Positions 18,491 to 26,913 of a stretch of 64,000 nucleotides of DNA are shown one piece after another; positions within the stretch are counted from its first letter, which is position 1, and the number at the start of each line of letters is the position of its first letter. The DNA lies in assembly GCF_039541915.1 (NCBI RefSeq), contig NZ_BAABHD010000081.1, forward strand, positions 62,001 to 126,000, read 5' to 3'. The DNA comes from Nibrella saemangeumensis (GTDB lineage: Bacteria; Bacteroidota; Bacteroidia; Cytophagales; Spirosomataceae). Both the position numbers and the translations under genes were made by a program. Below the pieces are notes generated by a model, which was not told where the DNA came from, did not search any database, and saw only the letters and a program-made list of their open reading frames with translations.

Positions 18491-18591
18491 AAGTGTAGTT
18501 TAGGTGTTACAGGGTTCATAGTTTTACGTTTGGCAGGAGCTAAAACCTGAAACTTGGAACCGCCGGGCGGCCCCGCTGAAACCTGAAACAA

Positions 18592-19662
18592 TTATTCCGT
18601 TGTTGCTTTTTCAGGAACTCGCTTAAAGATACTGTCAGATTGCATGGGAATGGTCATTTCGGCGCAGACGACATTGTCCGTTTCCTGGAAGATCCGGAAC
18701 GTTGCCTCGGGGCCGTAGAGCAGGTCGAGCCGCTGCGATGTGTTTTTCAGACCAAAACCACTAGACTCCTCTTTGTCGCCCAGCACACCCGTATTGCGGA
18801 TGCGTATCTGCAGCATGTCATTTTCCAGCCAGGTGGTCAGTTCGATAAAACCACCCCCGACGGGTTTGGATACCCCGTGCTTAATGGCGTTCTCCACCAG
18901 GGTCTGCAGCATCATGGGCGGTACCTGCCAGTAAGTTGTCTTGGGATCGACGTGCATATGGCACACCAGCCGGTCTTCGTACCGGACCTTTTCGAGTGCC
19001 AGGTAATCTTCCACCGTTTTGATCTCTTCGCGTAGTTCGACGGTTTTCCGGCGGTCGGCCAGCAGCGAATTCCGCAGTATATTGGAGAGTTGGGTAATAC
19101 CCTGCTGGGCTTTATTGGGGTTTTCGATGACCAGCGCCCGGATGCTATTCAGGGCGTTGAATACGAAATGGGGGTTCAGCTGCGAACGAAGTACTTTGGC
19201 TTCCGTCTCCCGGATCGAGGTTTTCAGCAGAATCTTTTCAATTTCGGCATCGCGGGTTCGTTCAACGTAGTGATAGGCCGTATAGCTCAGAATCCACGCC
19301 AGCATAGTCTTGCCCCAACTTAGCATGTAACCCATAAAGGCGACGGGTTCTTTGACAAACAACTCGGGAAGCAGTTCACTGTCGAAGGGGACATTGACAA
19401 CCGTCATAATGAAGGCCAGCACCAGAACGGATGTCAACACACGGGGAACCAGCTGATGAAACGGCAGGCGTACCCAGTTCCAGTGCCGGATGGCCAGCCG
19501 GTACATATGGGTGAGCAAAATACCCAGAATAATGTTGGCAATGGCCAGGTAAAAAAGGTCAATCTCAAAACCATACTCCAGCCAGTACGCCAGGAACTCC
19601 ACCATGATCAGGAGTGTCCAGCCGGTAATCTGGCAAAACCAATATATCTTCTTTTTTGACAT
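18592..19662 (-). CDS. LytS-like sensor histidine kinase
   Basis: Four hydrophobic segments occupy residues 5-130, then a coiled coil leads to the His_kinase (PF06580) domain with the phospho-acceptor motif LNPHFVFNALNSIRAL and an HATPase domain (VENAIKHGV, GFGLKNTSQRL). The start at 19662 (MSKKKIYWFC) fits the family better than the ATG seven codons upstream. The LytTR regulator downstream is the expected partner. Confidence 0.9.
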   Translation of the reverse strand: MSKKKIYWFCQITGWTLLIMVEFLAYWLEYGFEIDLFYLAIANIILGILLTHMYRLAIRHWNWVRLPFHQLVPRVLTSVLVLAFIMTVVNVPFDSELLPELFVKEPVAFMGYMLSWGKTMLAWILSYTAYHYVERTRDAEIEKILLKTSIRETEAKVLRSQLNPHFVFNALNSIRALVIENPNKAQQGITQLSNILRNSLLADRRKTVELREEIKTVEDYLALEKVRYEDRLVCHMHVDPKTTYWQVPPMMLQTLVENAIKHGVSKPVGGGFIELTTWLENDMLQIRIRNTGVLGDKEESSGFGLKNTSQRLDLLYGPEATFRIFQETDNVVCAEMTIPMQSDSIFKRVPEKATTE

Positions 19663-19801
19663 GCCTTGATAAAAGCAGCCCAATAACGGGGCTTATACGA
19701 AAGTACGGCTTTTTACGAAAAAATGTGATGCAAATACACCAGCGGGAAATATTAATGAACAATGAATAATTAAGAATGAACAGTGGCAGCAGGTGCCTGA
19801 C

Positions 19802-22588
19802 CTATTCCTGCAACGCCGAATTGAACGTGTACGTACCTGATCCAGACTCGAAAACGGCATACCCATTCTCCTGCCGCAACGGCCGCAGCCCCGGTACGGA
19901 ACTGACGGGCTTACCGCTCTCCGTAATCGTAGTTCCGGGCATTGCCGGTATCCAGATTTCGGCGGTGGTGTTGGCAGGAATACTGACCTGAAGGGTAAAC
20001 CGCTCCCCCTCCCGCTTCCAGTTACTGCCAATCGGGCCGCGTACCGAATGGTAGCTGCCTTTAGCCCAGGTGAGGTCACCCGTCGGCTGCGGTTTGATCT
20101 GAATACGGGCAAAACCGGGAGCAGCCGCGTTGATGCCCAGCAGGGACCGGTAAAACCATTCGCTGATGGAGCCAAACATGGGATGGTTCTGCGATGGAGC
20201 ATTGTCCGGATAAGCCCAGGTTTCCCACAAGGTGGTGGCCCCTTTACTCAGCATATACCCCCAACCCGGAAAATCCCGCTGGTTGGCCACACGATACGCC
20301 AGATCGTTGCGATCCTGCCGGCGCATAACATCGAACAACATCTTGGTCCCAAATATACCGGCGGAGATATGGCCGTTGTGCCGGTCGATCTCATCGGCAA
20401 GTGCCTGGAACGAAGCTTCTTTCTCCGGTGATATACCATACCAGAGTGCCAGCGCCTGCGCGCTCTGAGTGCCATTGTCAAACCGGCCGGTCTTAGGCAC
20501 CAGGTACTGGCGAACGATGGCCTTCCGAACCGTTTCGGCCAGTTTGGCATATTCGGTAGAATCCGCCGTTTTGCCCAGGATGCCCGCAAACACAACGGCT
20601 AACTGAACGTGGTGAAGGTAGAAAACACTGGCCGAGAAAGCCTCCGGCCGGGGGTCAAGCGCTTCGTGGTCGCTGATGTCCCAGTGAAACAGGTTCCGGT
20701 CTGCTTTGGAGCGCAGGAACGCAATCTGTCTGGCAAAGGCTTCGTAGTTGTCCTCAATGATGCGCCGGTCGCCGTAGAAATCGTACAGTTGTTTTTGCAC
20801 GTACGGAAAAGCCAGCTGCCAGCCCAGCGGTCCCGACTCTCCCCCAAGACCCCGGTCGGCAATGCCGGTATAGGGCGCAATTTCGGTAATGCCGCCGTCG
20901 GCCTGCTGGTCGTTGCGGTAATCGCGCACCGACTTACGGTAGAAATTAGCCATATCGAAATTGTAGATAAAGGCTTCGGAGGTGGTGACGATATCGGCCC
21001 CGTACCCCATCTTCTCCCGGCCAGGGCAGTCTGACTGCACACTGAACACATTACTCAGGAAAGTCCATTTGATAACTTCGTTAAGCCGGGTCAGCATCTC
21101 ATTGGAGCAGGCGAACTCGCCGTTGTCCGGCAAATCAGCATTCATACGCAGGCCGTCAACGGACTCCAGGGTTGGTTTGCCACCGGGCCAGCCCGTTACC
21201 TCTACGTAGCGGAAGCCATGGAATGTAAAGCGCGGAGACCAGGTTTCCAGGCCTTCCCCTTTCAGGGTATAGTGGTCTTCCTGCCAGGCTGTTTTGGGCG
21301 CGCCGGGGCCACCTTTCAGGTTCCAGATCTCTTTGATCTGCCCGGCTACAGTGGTCAGGTAGTTCAGCGTTCCATCCGGATGAATATCCTCTCCATAACG
21401 GAGATTTATCTGGGTTCCTGCCGGCCCCTGCACCCGAATTCGGGCCACACCGGCAAAATTCTGCCCCATATCGAACAGAAACACACCGGGTTTCGGCTCA
21501 GTCATTCGTACGGGTTTCAGCACCTTCGTCACCCGGATGGGCGGTTGCATCTGCACCGACAGCTCACCGGATGGGCCTTCGGTACGCACTGCCGGTTTCC
21601 AGCCGGTGGGGTTGGTGTTCGGAGTTGTCCAGCTAGCCGGCTCCCGCCGGGCGTCATACGCTTCGCCCAGGTAGACATTGTTGCGCATGACCGGCCCCGG
21701 AGCCGTCTGCCAGCTTTCGTCGGTAGCTATTAGCTCCGTGCTGCCGTCGGTGTAGTGCAGACGGATCTGGGCTTTCACACAAGGCCGGCCGGTCTGCTGT
21801 ACATCGCGCAGGTTAAACCGGCCAAACAGCCGCAGCGGTAGCGGGTTATACCAGCCATTGCCCAGCATAATACCGGCCACATTCTGCCCCGGCCGAATCT
21901 GAGGGGTAATATCATACACTACATACTGTACCTGCTTTCTGTAGGTCGTCCAGCCGGGGTCCAGCACATGGTCGCCCACTTTCTGTCCGTTCAGGTAAGC
22001 TTCGTAATACCCTAAGCCGCTGATGTAAAGTCTCGCCGAAGCTACTTTCTTCCGGGGGCTAAAGACCCGGCGAAACAGCGGCATGGGATCAGGCTGGTAA
22101 AAGTCCTCGTCGCGCGCAAACTGCTTACTGCCGTCGCCAATCCACTGCGCCTGCCAGTCGGCGGGTTGCAGCATGGCCGTTTCAAACCAGGCCGGAGGAC
22201 TCCAGGCCGATGCCTGTCCGCCGGCATCATACACCCGCACCCGCCAGTAGTAGCGGGTAAACGGCTTGAGCGGAGGACCGGCGTAGTCAATATGCAGGTT
22301 CTGGCCGGATAATACTTTACCACTCTGCCAGACGGTGCCGCGCGGCCGGTTTATGTCGGCCAGAGTCTCGCTGACGAGCAGTTCGTAGGCGGTCTGGCGC
22401 TCATTGCGCCGGGGAGAGGTCAGCGTCCAGCTCAGCCGGGGTTTGTGAACATCGAGAAAGGGATTTTGGACGTATTCGCAGGTCAGGTGTCCGGGCTGCA
22501 GGCCGGGTGCGGCCCAGGTTACGGTAGGCAGAATACTATACCAGCCGTACAGAAGCACGGCCAGTAGCGTTGCAGGGTTAACAGGCAT
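19802..22588 (-). CDS. Alpha-L-rhamnosidase, GH78
   Basis: A 928-residue secreted protein with an N-terminal hydrophobic signal. It has the GH78 layout: fibronectin-like N-terminal domain (PRLSWTL near 50), beta domains with FRRVFSPRKKV and ISGLGYYEAYLNGQKVG, and an (alpha/alpha)6 barrel with the core sequence SDCPGREKMGYGAD, then GGITEIAPY and TTLWETW. It would release terminal L-rhamnose from plant or bacterial glycans. It has no SusCD partner nearby. Confidence 0.92.
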   Translation of the reverse strand: MPVNPATLLAVLLYGWYSILPTVTWAAPGLQPGHLTCEYVQNPFLDVHKPRLSWTLTSPRRNERQTAYELLVSETLADINRPRGTVWQSGKVLSGQNLHIDYAGPPLKPFTRYYWRVRVYDAGGQASAWSPPAWFETAMLQPADWQAQWIGDGSKQFARDEDFYQPDPMPLFRRVFSPRKKVASARLYISGLGYYEAYLNGQKVGDHVLDPGWTTYRKQVQYVVYDITPQIRPGQNVAGIMLGNGWYNPLPLRLFGRFNLRDVQQTGRPCVKAQIRLHYTDGSTELIATDESWQTAPGPVMRNNVYLGEAYDARREPASWTTPNTNPTGWKPAVRTEGPSGELSVQMQPPIRVTKVLKPVRMTEPKPGVFLFDMGQNFAGVARIRVQGPAGTQINLRYGEDIHPDGTLNYLTTVAGQIKEIWNLKGGPGAPKTAWQEDHYTLKGEGLETWSPRFTFHGFRYVEVTGWPGGKPTLESVDGLRMNADLPDNGEFACSNEMLTRLNEVIKWTFLSNVFSVQSDCPGREKMGYGADIVTTSEAFIYNFDMANFYRKSVRDYRNDQQADGGITEIAPYTGIADRGLGGESGPLGWQLAFPYVQKQLYDFYGDRRIIEDNYEAFARQIAFLRSKADRNLFHWDISDHEALDPRPEAFSASVFYLHHVQLAVVFAGILGKTADSTEYAKLAETVRKAIVRQYLVPKTGRFDNGTQSAQALALWYGISPEKEASFQALADEIDRHNGHISAGIFGTKMLFDVMRRQDRNDLAYRVANQRDFPGWGYMLSKGATTLWETWAYPDNAPSQNHPMFGSISEWFYRSLLGINAAAPGFARIQIKPQPTGDLTWAKGSYHSVRGPIGSNWKREGERFTLQVSIPANTTAEIWIPAMPGTTITESGKPVSSVPGLRPLRQENGYAVFESGSGTYTFNSALQE

Positions 22589-22663
22589 TCAGGTAGCGCT
22601 TAGAAAACAGGAACAACAAGCCACCACACGCAATGGCCTGCTATTACAAATATAGGGTTTCTT

Positions 22664-23299
22664 CTACGCCAGGGCAAGGGTGAGCAGATGAGTACTATCG
22701 TTGGCCTGTTCGATGGTAAACTCGCTGGTCTCGTAGGAATAGATCAGTTTATAGAGGCAGAGGTTGCTGTGTTCGTACTGATCCATATTAGACAGTGGCT
22801 GCTTCATGAGCCACGACAGCAGTATCCGGATGGCGCGGCCGTGCATGGCAACCAGAATGGTTTTTTCTTCTGGGCGGGACAGGATCAGGTCAATTACCGG
22901 TTTCTGCCGCTCCATCACCTGCTCGGGACTTTCGCCTGCTTCGGTCGAAACCGATGTCTGGCCGGCGGCCCAGCTGTCAATAAGCGTACGGTAATACTCG
23001 TTGTCGTAGCTGTTCGGCACTTTGCCTTCCATGATCCCCCAGCTAATCTCGTTCAGCCCCTCGTGGCTTTCATAAGGCAGGCCGAGGTCCAGAAACGGCT
23101 GGACGGTCTGGATAGTACGCTTGAGTCTGGACGTGTAGATTTTATCGAAGCTGACGTGCTGATAAGCCTGAAAAAACGCCATGGCCTGCGCGCGGCCCAT
23201 ATCGTTCAGGTCAGAATCTACGCCACTTCCCTGCACTACACCCTGACGATTGTAATTCGTCTCTCCGTGCCGAATCAGATATATCGTTTTTCGTTTCAA
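22664..23299 (-). CDS. Histidine phosphatase family protein
   Basis: A 211-residue branch-1 histidine phosphatase (phosphoglycerate mutase-like). The phospho-His motif is LIRHGETNYNRQG (His11), and the second His lies in LVAMHGRAIRILL. The family includes phosphoglycerate mutases and small-molecule phosphatases; the substrate is unclear. It is transcribed divergently from the thioesterase gene with 69 bp between starts. Confidence 0.9.
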   Translation of the reverse strand: MKRKTIYLIRHGETNYNRQGVVQGSGVDSDLNDMGRAQAMAFFQAYQHVSFDKIYTSRLKRTIQTVQPFLDLGLPYESHEGLNEISWGIMEGKVPNSYDNEYYRTLIDSWAAGQTSVSTEAGESPEQVMERQKPVIDLILSRPEEKTILVAMHGRAIRILLSWLMKQPLSNMDQYEHSNLCLYKLIYSYETSEFTIEQANDSTHLLTLALA

Positions 23300-23342
23300 G
23301 CGGTTAGCTTTGCCGTTTAACTCATAAACACCAAATCAGCCG

Positions 23343-23350
23343 CAAAATTA
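23343..23350 (-). promoter_or_regulatory. -7 box TAATTTTG for histidine phosphatase gene
   Basis: On the minus strand TAATTTTG is a perfect TAnnTTTG match 44 bp before the start; a TTTG lies 23 bases further upstream, slightly wide for the -33 box. Confidence 0.45.
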
Positions 23351-23368
23351 GAAAAAAATACGCTCAAT

Positions 23369-23785
23369 ATGAACAAACCATTTTCTTTAGACCAACTGAA
23401 CGGCTTCGGGCAGCAGTCGATGTCGGCCCATTTAGGCATTGAATACGTCGAAGCCGGTGACGATTATATCATCGCCCGGATGCCCGTCGACCACCGCACC
23501 CGACAGCCTTTCGGTATCCTGCACGGGGGAGCCTCCGTTGCCCTGGCGGAGACCCTCGGCAGCGTAGCCTCGTTCCTTTCCCTGGACGATCCTGAACGGC
23601 AACGGGCCGTAGGGCTGGAAATCAACGCCAATCACATCCGCTCCGTGCGCGAAGGCTGGGTCTACGGCAAGGTAACCCCCATTCACCGGGGCCGCACTAC
23701 CCATGTCTGGGACATACGCATCACCGATGAGCAGCAAAAACTCGTCTGCGTCAGCCGGATTACGATTGCGGTGTTGACAGTGTAA
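23369..23785 (+). CDS. Hotdog thioesterase, probably DHNA-CoA hydrolase (MenI-like)
   Basis: A 138-residue hotdog-fold thioesterase of the PaaI/YdiI group. The substrate-binding helix is FGILHGGASVALAETLGS with catalytic Glu61, as in E. coli YdiI. The next gene encodes isochorismate synthase, which supports 1,4-dihydroxy-2-naphthoyl-CoA hydrolysis in menaquinone synthesis; this is inferred from context, since YdiI-like enzymes accept many acyl-CoAs. Confidence 0.85.
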   Translation: MNKPFSLDQLNGFGQQSMSAHLGIEYVEAGDDYIIARMPVDHRTRQPFGILHGGASVALAETLGSVASFLSLDDPERQRAVGLEINANHIRSVREGWVYGKVTPIHRGRTTHVWDIRITDEQQKLVCVSRITIAVLTV

Positions 23786-23823
23786 TGTTCGGGCCGGAAG
23801 GGATGCTAGCCCGAACATTTTCC
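23784..23823 (+). terminator. Terminator after thioesterase gene
   Basis: An 11-bp perfect stem (AATGTTCGGGC with its complement at 23809-23819) begins in the stop codon and is followed by a T-rich tail. Confidence 0.7.
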
Positions 23824-23831
23824 TTTCATTT

Positions 23832-23865
23832 TTTGCACAAAAACCATGTACAAACTGTTACTTTG
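23832..23865 (+). promoter_or_regulatory. Promoter TTTG-N22-TTACTTTG for isochorismate synthase
   Basis: TTTG at 23832-23835 and TTACTTTG at 23858-23865, one base off the -7 consensus, give a leader of about 25 bases. It explains expression downstream of the preceding terminator. Confidence 0.4.
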
Positions 23866-23896
23866 ATGAACCGATCCGTAGTCTATATTGCTTAAT

Positions 23897-25123
23897 ATGG
23901 AGCTTTATCCGACATCGTCCGTAACCGTATATACCCAGCCCACCGCCCTGGACCTCTGGCGGGCCGCCTATGAAACCGGCTGCCCGGCTGCGCTGTGGCG
24001 GCTGCCCAATCGCCCCGAAAAACACCTGATTATTCATTTTGGTGACGAATTACCGCAGCTACCCGCCGACCTGGAAGACCTTCCTGCCGGATTTGCCGTC
24101 AGCCCTTTCCACAATCCGGACAACGAACGCACGCTCTTTCTGCGGGCCGACGCCCACTATATTTTTACGGGTGATGAAGTAGACGAACACGTTTCAGAAA
24201 TAGAAAATAAACAAGCTGATGCATTCCGTCAGGCGGTGGACCGTTTGATGGCCGCCCCCGCATCCCAGCCAACGGCAGCGCCCCTGTTTACCGATGTATC
24301 GAAACCCGACGAGCAACGGCGCTTTGAAGCTGCGGTAGCGGAAGCGACAGCCCGGATGAAGCAGGGTGAGATGCGAAAGGTGGTCATCAGCCGCACCAAA
24401 ACCGTGCAGTTTTCGACGGAGCCGGATGTAGTACAGCTTTTTGATAAACTTTGCGAAGCGTATCCCACGGCCTTTGTCTCGGTGGTATGGCTGCCCGAAC
24501 GGCGGCAGGTATGGATTAGTGCTACGCCCGAACGGCTGGTTAGCGTAGACGCCAACGGTATTTTCAAAACGGTTTCGCTGGCCGGGACCCAATCGGCGTA
24601 CGATGCCGACGGACGGCTGAAACAGACCTCCGAAGCCGCCTGGACGCAAAAAGAGATTGAAGAGCAGGCCCTGGTTGGCCGCTACATCATCGAATGCTTT
24701 AAAAAAATACGCCTGCGGGAATATATTGAAGAAGGGCCCAAAACGGCCATTGCCGGCAACCTGATGCACCTGAAGTCTGATTTTACCGTCGATACCAAAG
24801 CGGTCAATTTTCCGCAGCTGGGTACGGTCATGCTCCGGTTGCTGCACCCGACATCGGCCGTCTGCGGTATGCCCCGCGAAACCGCCAAAGCGTTTATCCG
24901 GCATCACGAAACACACGACCGTGAGTTATACAGTGGCTTTCTCGGGCCGGTCAATATCCAGTCCGAAAGTCATCTGTTCGTGCATATCCGCTGCCTGAAA
25001 TTAGAAGGTCAGACCGCCACCCTGTACGCCGGTGCCGGCCTGACCGAAGATTCCATTCCCGAACGCGAATGGCACGAAACGGAAATGAAATGCCAGACGC
25101 TGCTGAGAGTTATGAATGATTAA
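23897..25123 (+). CDS. menF: Isochorismate synthase
   Basis: A chorismate-binding enzyme of about 408 residues that isomerises chorismate to isochorismate, the first step toward menaquinone. The C-terminal two thirds hold family motifs: KVVISRTK, IEEQALVGRYI, VCGMPRETAKAFI, HHETHDRELYSGFLG and YAGAGLTEDSIPEREW. The N-terminal part is divergent, as usual. I use the ATG at 23897 and not the in-frame TTG nine bases upstream. A siderophore EntC role is less likely because no siderophore genes are near, whereas a MenI-like thioesterase is. Confidence 0.88.
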   Translation: MELYPTSSVTVYTQPTALDLWRAAYETGCPAALWRLPNRPEKHLIIHFGDELPQLPADLEDLPAGFAVSPFHNPDNERTLFLRADAHYIFTGDEVDEHVSEIENKQADAFRQAVDRLMAAPASQPTAAPLFTDVSKPDEQRRFEAAVAEATARMKQGEMRKVVISRTKTVQFSTEPDVVQLFDKLCEAYPTAFVSVVWLPERRQVWISATPERLVSVDANGIFKTVSLAGTQSAYDADGRLKQTSEAAWTQKEIEEQALVGRYIIECFKKIRLREYIEEGPKTAIAGNLMHLKSDFTVDTKAVNFPQLGTVMLRLLHPTSAVCGMPRETAKAFIRHHETHDRELYSGFLGPVNIQSESHLFVHIRCLKLEGQTATLYAGAGLTEDSIPEREWHETEMKCQTLLRVMND

Positions 25124-25320
25124 ATATCGTCTCTTCCCTCCGCCTTGTCTTCCTCCGGCGACACGGTGCCGCCGGTGTTTTCCAGCCGCTGCTCCAGGTT
25201 GTTGCGGTTCCCCTGGGCGCTGGAGGCCGAGGATTGCGTTTCGCTGTCGGGCGCGGTTTCGGGTGAATTAGACGACTCGTAAGCCTCCTGATTTTCCTGG
25301 TTAGTTTCTCTTGGATTCAT
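25120..25320 (-). CDS. Small hydrophilic hypothetical protein
   Basis: A 66-residue protein rich in Glu, Asn, Ser and Gln, with no membrane segment and low complexity, probably disordered. It overlaps the end of the convergent isochorismate synthase gene by four bases. It lies just downstream of a second acidic protein on the same strand, which makes a real gene more likely. Function unknown. Confidence 0.55.
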   Translation of the reverse strand: MNPRETNQENQEAYESSNSPETAPDSETQSSASSAQGNRNNLEQRLENTGGTVSPEEDKAEGRDDI

Positions 25321-25345
25321 ATTGAATTTGTTAAGTGGGTTTTTG

Positions 25346-25675
25346 TTACCAACGCCCCCTTAACGTGCTGTCGTCGTCCATATCATCTTCGACATCATCG
25401 TCAAGATCCTCGTCGTCATCATCAAAATCATCGTCCTCATCGAGATCGTCCTCATCGTCGATGGTCAGGTCCTCCAGTTCCTCATCGTCCAGATTCTCGT
25501 CATCGTCTACCCCACCGTACCCCCGACCGGCACCAGTGCCGGTGTCATCATAGTCGGCTGCCATCCGGGGATTCGTCATGGTCGGGTCTTTCTCAACGCC
25601 GGTGTTGCCGGTCAGCATGCCTGCGGTAGCCGGATTCATAAAGTCGTCGCGGAGCGTTTTGTGCTGGCTTATCAT
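25346..25675 (-). CDS. Very acidic disordered protein
   Basis: About 109 residues from the ATG at 25675 (MISQHKTLRDDF); an upstream in-frame start at 25726 is less likely. The C-terminal half is almost only Asp and Glu (from GGVDDDENLDDEELED onward) and closes with STLRGRW. The N-terminal half mentions repeated short Asn-Pro segments (DFMNPATAG, TMTNPRMA). Function unknown; such tails can bind cations or basic proteins. Confidence 0.6.
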   Translation of the reverse strand: MISQHKTLRDDFMNPATAGMLTGNTGVEKDPTMTNPRMAADYDDTGTGAGRGYGGVDDDENLDDEELEDLTIDDEDDLDEDDDFDDDDEDLDDDVEDDMDDDSTLRGRW

Positions 25676-25844
25676 AGTACCAAAGTAGTTGGGGTGTTCA
25701 CAAACTGATTGGATTTTCATCCACATAACCCGCCACTTTCCCGAAGGTTTTCTGAGTGGTAAAAAGATTTGAGTAAACGGCCTGTAACCGAACCCACTGG
25801 TTTTGGTTTATTCCCTGTGATTCATCTTTTTGGAAACCTGTTCC

Positions 25845-26873
25845 ATGAAAAACTATTCGCTACGCCGGCTCTCCGACCAGCCTATCCTGAAAACTACCGA
25901 CCTCAAACCTTCTATGGAAGGGTTTGAGGTACTGGGCGCGTTTAACCCGGCCGCCTGCCGGATGGGCGACCAGATTCTGCTGCTGCTTCGGGTAGCCGAA
26001 GCGCCAAGGCCCGAAAAAGGGTGGCTGCATATCCCTGTCGTCGAGCATTCCGACGGCGTACCGCGCCTGACCGTCAAAACCTTTCGCGAGCCCCGTGAAC
26101 CCTACGACCCCCGGGTCGTTACCATCGACGGTAACGTGTACCTGACGTCGCTGAGCCACCTGCGTCTGGCTCGTAGTTACGACGGTATTCACTTTATCAC
26201 CGACAATAAACCATTTCTGTTTCCGGCCCGGGTCGATGAAGCCTTCGGGGTCGAAGATGCCCGCATCACCTTTCTGGAAGGCAAATACTGGATTACCTAT
26301 ACGGCCGTTTCTGAGCACGGGCCGGCGGTCGGTCTGGCGCAGACAACTAATTTCAACGATGTCACCCGCATGGGTATAGTCTTGCCCGCGCCCAATAAAG
26401 ACGCCTGTTTGTTTCCCGACCGTATCAATGATAAATACATGATGCTGCACCGGCCCATGGTACACGAAATCGGTAAACCGTCGGTCTGGCTAAGCGAGTC
26501 ACCGGACGGCGTTCACTGGGGACAGCATCGGTATGTCTTTGGTCCTTCGGGGAAAGATTGGGAATACCAGAAAATCGGGGCCGGGCCGGAGCCCATTCTG
26601 ACCGATGACGGCTGGCTGGTCTGCTACCACGGTACCAGCCGGAACACCGAATACGCCCTGGCCCTGGCCCTGCTGGACCACGAAAACCCCAGCCGCCTTA
26701 TAGACCGCTCCGAAGTACCCCTGCTGACCCCGGAATTAGCCTGGGAGCGGGAGGGTTTCTTTCCCAATGTGGTGTTCGCCAACGGCTGGATTCAATGGCC
26801 CGACAACCGAATCTGGGTCTATTACGGTGCCGCCGATTACGGAGTGGGGCTGGCCGAGTTAACGAACGGATAA
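25845..26873 (+). CDS. Glycoside hydrolase family 130 protein
   Basis: A 342-residue five-bladed beta-propeller of family GH130, whose members are phosphorylases or hydrolases acting on beta-mannosides. Typical motifs are FNPAACRMGDQILLLLRVAE, AFGVEDARITFLEGKYW and IGAGPEPILTDDGWL. The start at 25845 (MKNYSLRRLSD) is preferred to the in-frame TTG upstream. No signal peptide, so it is cytoplasmic. Whether it is a phosphorylase or a hydrolase cannot be decided by eye. Confidence 0.88.
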   Translation: MKNYSLRRLSDQPILKTTDLKPSMEGFEVLGAFNPAACRMGDQILLLLRVAEAPRPEKGWLHIPVVEHSDGVPRLTVKTFREPREPYDPRVVTIDGNVYLTSLSHLRLARSYDGIHFITDNKPFLFPARVDEAFGVEDARITFLEGKYWITYTAVSEHGPAVGLAQTTNFNDVTRMGIVLPAPNKDACLFPDRINDKYMMLHRPMVHEIGKPSVWLSESPDGVHWGQHRYVFGPSGKDWEYQKIGAGPEPILTDDGWLVCYHGTSRNTEYALALALLDHENPSRLIDRSEVPLLTPELAWEREGFFPNVVFANGWIQWPDNRIWVYYGAADYGVGLAELTNG

Positions 26874-26913
26874 ATTTCTGTAAATTCGTAGGAATCTTGC
26901 TTCATCTTACCCT

